Shown here: positions 6,489 through 7,426 of the stretch, in pieces
Position numbering within the stretch: the first letter of the stretch is position 1
How the letters are laid out: each line of letters starts with the position of its first letter
Assembly (NCBI GenBank): GCA_016278585.1
Contig: JADQBO010000249.1
Span: forward strand, 1-7,426
DNA length: 7,426 nucleotides
Origin: Desulfosporosinus sp.
Lineage (GTDB): Bacteria; Bacillota; Desulfitobacteriia; Desulfitobacteriales; Desulfitobacteriaceae
Direction of reading: 5' to 3'
Notes under the pieces: model-generated
What the model was told of the DNA's origin: nothing
Seen by the model: the letters and a program-made list of their open reading frames with translations, nothing else
Databases searched by the model: none
Made by a program: the position numbers and the translations under genes

Positions 6489-6680
6489 TCATTCGTCATC
6501 TAATCTATCCACCTGCTTTAATTGTCCAAAAGCATTTATATAATATACGGCTTTGTTAGTTTGGGCGACCAAAAAAAAAGCGCAGGCTTTATATGAGCAT
6601 AGTTCACTGTCATTTTGAACTAAGTTTTCGGGTAAAGAATCCAACCATCTCAGGCCTTTGTAGCCGTAGAACTTCTTCAA
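6489..6680 (-). CDS. Doubtful 63-codon open frame, unrecognised
   Basis: I do not recognise this product. It would begin at TTG (6680) without a Shine-Dalgarno site and four codons after a TAG. Its first 22 codons overlap, in another frame, the end of the LuxR-like remnant, so that part is unlikely to be genuine coding sequence. The second half (KACAFFLVAQTNKAVYYIN and a charged Gln/Asp/Glu tail) looks more protein-like and could be the 3' end of another broken gene. A run of nine A on the plus strand (6571-6579) lies inside it, a possible slippage site. It ends 78 bp before the VOC start. Confidence 0.2.
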   Translation of the reverse strand: MKKFYGYKGLRWLDSLPENLVQNDSELCSYKACAFFLVAQTNKAVYYINAFGQLKQVDRLDDE

Positions 6681-6804
6681 ATAAGTAGTCTATTATATAC
6701 CTATGACTCCCACTAAACTCTTCGATAAAGTTATCTATCCCTTGCTCCTTCCTGCCTTTTAATGAAAGGGCAGCTAAGTGAAGACCCGCAATCCACCCTT
6801 CAGT
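6613..6804 (-). pseudogene. Internal fragment of a LuxR/MalT-type ATP-dependent transcriptional regulator
   Basis: A 64-codon frame bounded by TGA on both sides (6807-6805 and 6612-6610) has no start codon, yet its translation is highly typical. It opens TEGWIAGLHLAALSLKGR and continues with FIEEFSGSHRYIIDYLFEEVL and RPEMVGFF. In MalT/LAL-type LuxR regulators this segment follows the nucleotide-binding and winged-helix part and precedes '[FL]LL.TSIL..L' and the helical sensor domain. Here the similarity stops after MVGFF, with TRKLSSK and a stop. Neither the P-loop ATPase part nor the C-terminal helix-turn-helix is present nearby in any frame I checked. The fragment is thus what remains of a gene of roughly 800-900 codons, truncated at both ends. 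It cannot work as a regulator. Confidence 0.7.
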
Positions 6805-6875
6805 TCAATAAAAAAGGTACTAAGCCTTGGGTACATATTTCAACTCAAATGGGGTAGCATACCTAATAAGACATA

Positions 6876-7426
6876 TCAAACAGTAGCTATAGATTTCCCT
6901 AATTCATAAGCTTTCTCGCAGTCCATAGGGAATACGTCTTCCCTTCTTTTTTTTCTGTCCGCTTCATTGAATGAGGCCATATGGTATTTGTTGTAGTCAG
7001 TTACCTGTAGGGTTTCTGTTGACATCATACTAACAGCATTTTTAAAATACATCTTTAACGTCATCTCATACGTCTCAAATACCTTGGCATAGCCGGTTCT
7101 TTCAAACATGGATTCTGGGACATTCATTGTATAGATAAACGCCGTTTTCATGTTTCCGTTAAATATAGGTTTTGAATAATCATCATAGGATAGATACTGG
7201 AAAATCAACCGCTCCCAAAACGCTCGCATCATGGCTGTTATATCACCAAAGTATATTGGCGAACCCAATATAAGCCCATCACATGTATCAATAGCGTCCA
7301 GTACAGGTTTAAGACCATCATTTACTGCACAATGACCAAGGCTTTTGCCGTTTTTGACCTTACAGGCCATACTGTGGGCGCTCACTTTAATTGACATTAA
7401 AGTGAGCGTTTTTTCTTGCCTAATTT
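6876..7426 (-). CDS. Flavodoxin-fold NADPH-dependent FMN reductase family protein, 5' part not present
   Basis: From the ATG at 7397 there are 173 codons, and the frame is also open 9 more codons to the right edge, so the true start may lie outside. Numbered from that Met, the protein has an ACK...GHC segment (Cys12, Cys23), then DTCDGLILGSPIYFGDITAMMRAFWERL (in part at 37-63; GSPIYFG is the flavin-facing loop), FIYTMNV, and a C-terminal tail with KRREDVFPMDC. This matches iron-sulfur-flavoprotein/NADPH-dependent FMN reductase relatives, which use reduced flavin for electron transfer in the cytosol. The first 30-40 residues of the family, holding the GS-x-R-x-x-x-S/N-T FMN-phosphate loop, are missing here. 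Where relatives usually have G-C-x-x-C-x-x-C, this protein has VSAHSMAC, with two of three Cys positions as Ser. There is no ribosome binding site before the ATG, which lies inside a perfect hairpin. Either an intact gene continues past the edge, or this is a 5'-truncated remnant. No terminator follows closely. Confidence 0.75.
   Translation of the reverse strand, partial: IRQEKTLTLMSIKVSAHSMACKVKNGKSLGHCAVNDGLKPVLDAIDTCDGLILGSPIYFGDITAMMRAFWERLIFQYLSYDDYSKPIFNGNMKTAFIYTMNVPESMFERTGYAKVFETYEMTLKMYFKNAVSMMSTETLQVTDYNKYHMASFNEADRKKRREDVFPMDCEKAYELGKSIATV
7379..7414 (+). terminator. Perfect 13-bp hairpin with T6 tail (terminator-like, plus orientation)
   Basis: CGCTCACTTTAAT (7379-7391) and ATTAAAGTGAGCG (7396-7408) are exact complements around a TGAC loop, followed by six T (7409-7414). 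This is the standard form of an intrinsic terminator for plus-strand transcription, although no plus-strand gene precedes it here. It covers the only visible ATG of the FMN reductase-like gene on the other strand. It could be the terminator of a former neighbour, a hairpin at the end of an inserted element, or a stop for antisense RNA. Confidence 0.6.

Noticed and set aside
6613..6680. Programmed frameshift joining the LuxR-like fragment to the 63-codon frame
   Set aside because: The second frame does not continue the known regulator sequence after the shared region, and no slippery site occurs at the point where similarity ends.
6805..6875. Upstream part of the LuxR-like fragment
   Set aside because: The minus-strand frame has a TGA directly before TEGW and a TAG a few codons further up, and no regulator-like sequence appears in other frames; nothing else is visible in these 71 bases.

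Overview
The window reads as a low-GC Gram-positive chromosome, probably a Clostridia-type member of the Bacillota. The grounds are three cell-wall-binding type 2 (CWB2) repeats in one exported protein, purine-rich Shine-Dalgarno sites (GAGGGG, GGGAGGG, AGGAGG) and AT-rich spacers. The genus cannot be fixed from the sequence. Every gene I can support lies on the minus strand; the plus-strand open frames are antisense shadows.

Layout, in the direction of minus-strand transcription (right to left). 7426-6876: a flavodoxin-fold FMN reductase-like gene whose N-terminal FMN-binding part is not in the window. A perfect 13-bp hairpin with a T6 tail sits over its only visible ATG. 6804-6613: a piece of a LuxR/MalT-type regulator with no start, bounded by stops. 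6680-6489: a doubtful 63-codon frame. 6411-6028: an intact VOC/glyoxalase-fold gene with a strong ribosome binding site, followed by its terminator (6001-5966). 5947-5636: the C-terminal part of an alpha/beta hydrolase without its nucleophile, followed by a strong terminator (5619-5582). This 2-kb stretch looks like a decaying accessory region.

5452-3245 and 3138 to beyond position 1: two large, co-oriented genes for exported proteins, both with GTG starts fixed by good ribosome binding sites, 106 bp apart. The first has a signal peptide, three CWB2 repeats and six NHL repeats, so it should be a wall-attached six-bladed beta-propeller. The second has a long signal leader, a FecR-type domain, a predicted helical region, two nearly identical CBM_X2 modules, an unassigned beta domain and at least six TolB/PD40-type propeller blades, two of which carry Asp-rich calcium-site-like loops; it runs off the left edge. 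No RNA polymerase, transporter or enzyme gene accompanies them.

Working inference: the two genes form a surface module of two propeller proteins, one held on the wall by CWB2 and one with polysaccharide- and protein-binding modules. The short gap and shared orientation suggest co-expression. Palindromes upstream of each gene may be operators or an RNA processing signal, but no convincing promoter was found. No tRNA, rRNA, CRISPR array, complete insertion sequence or replication origin was seen.
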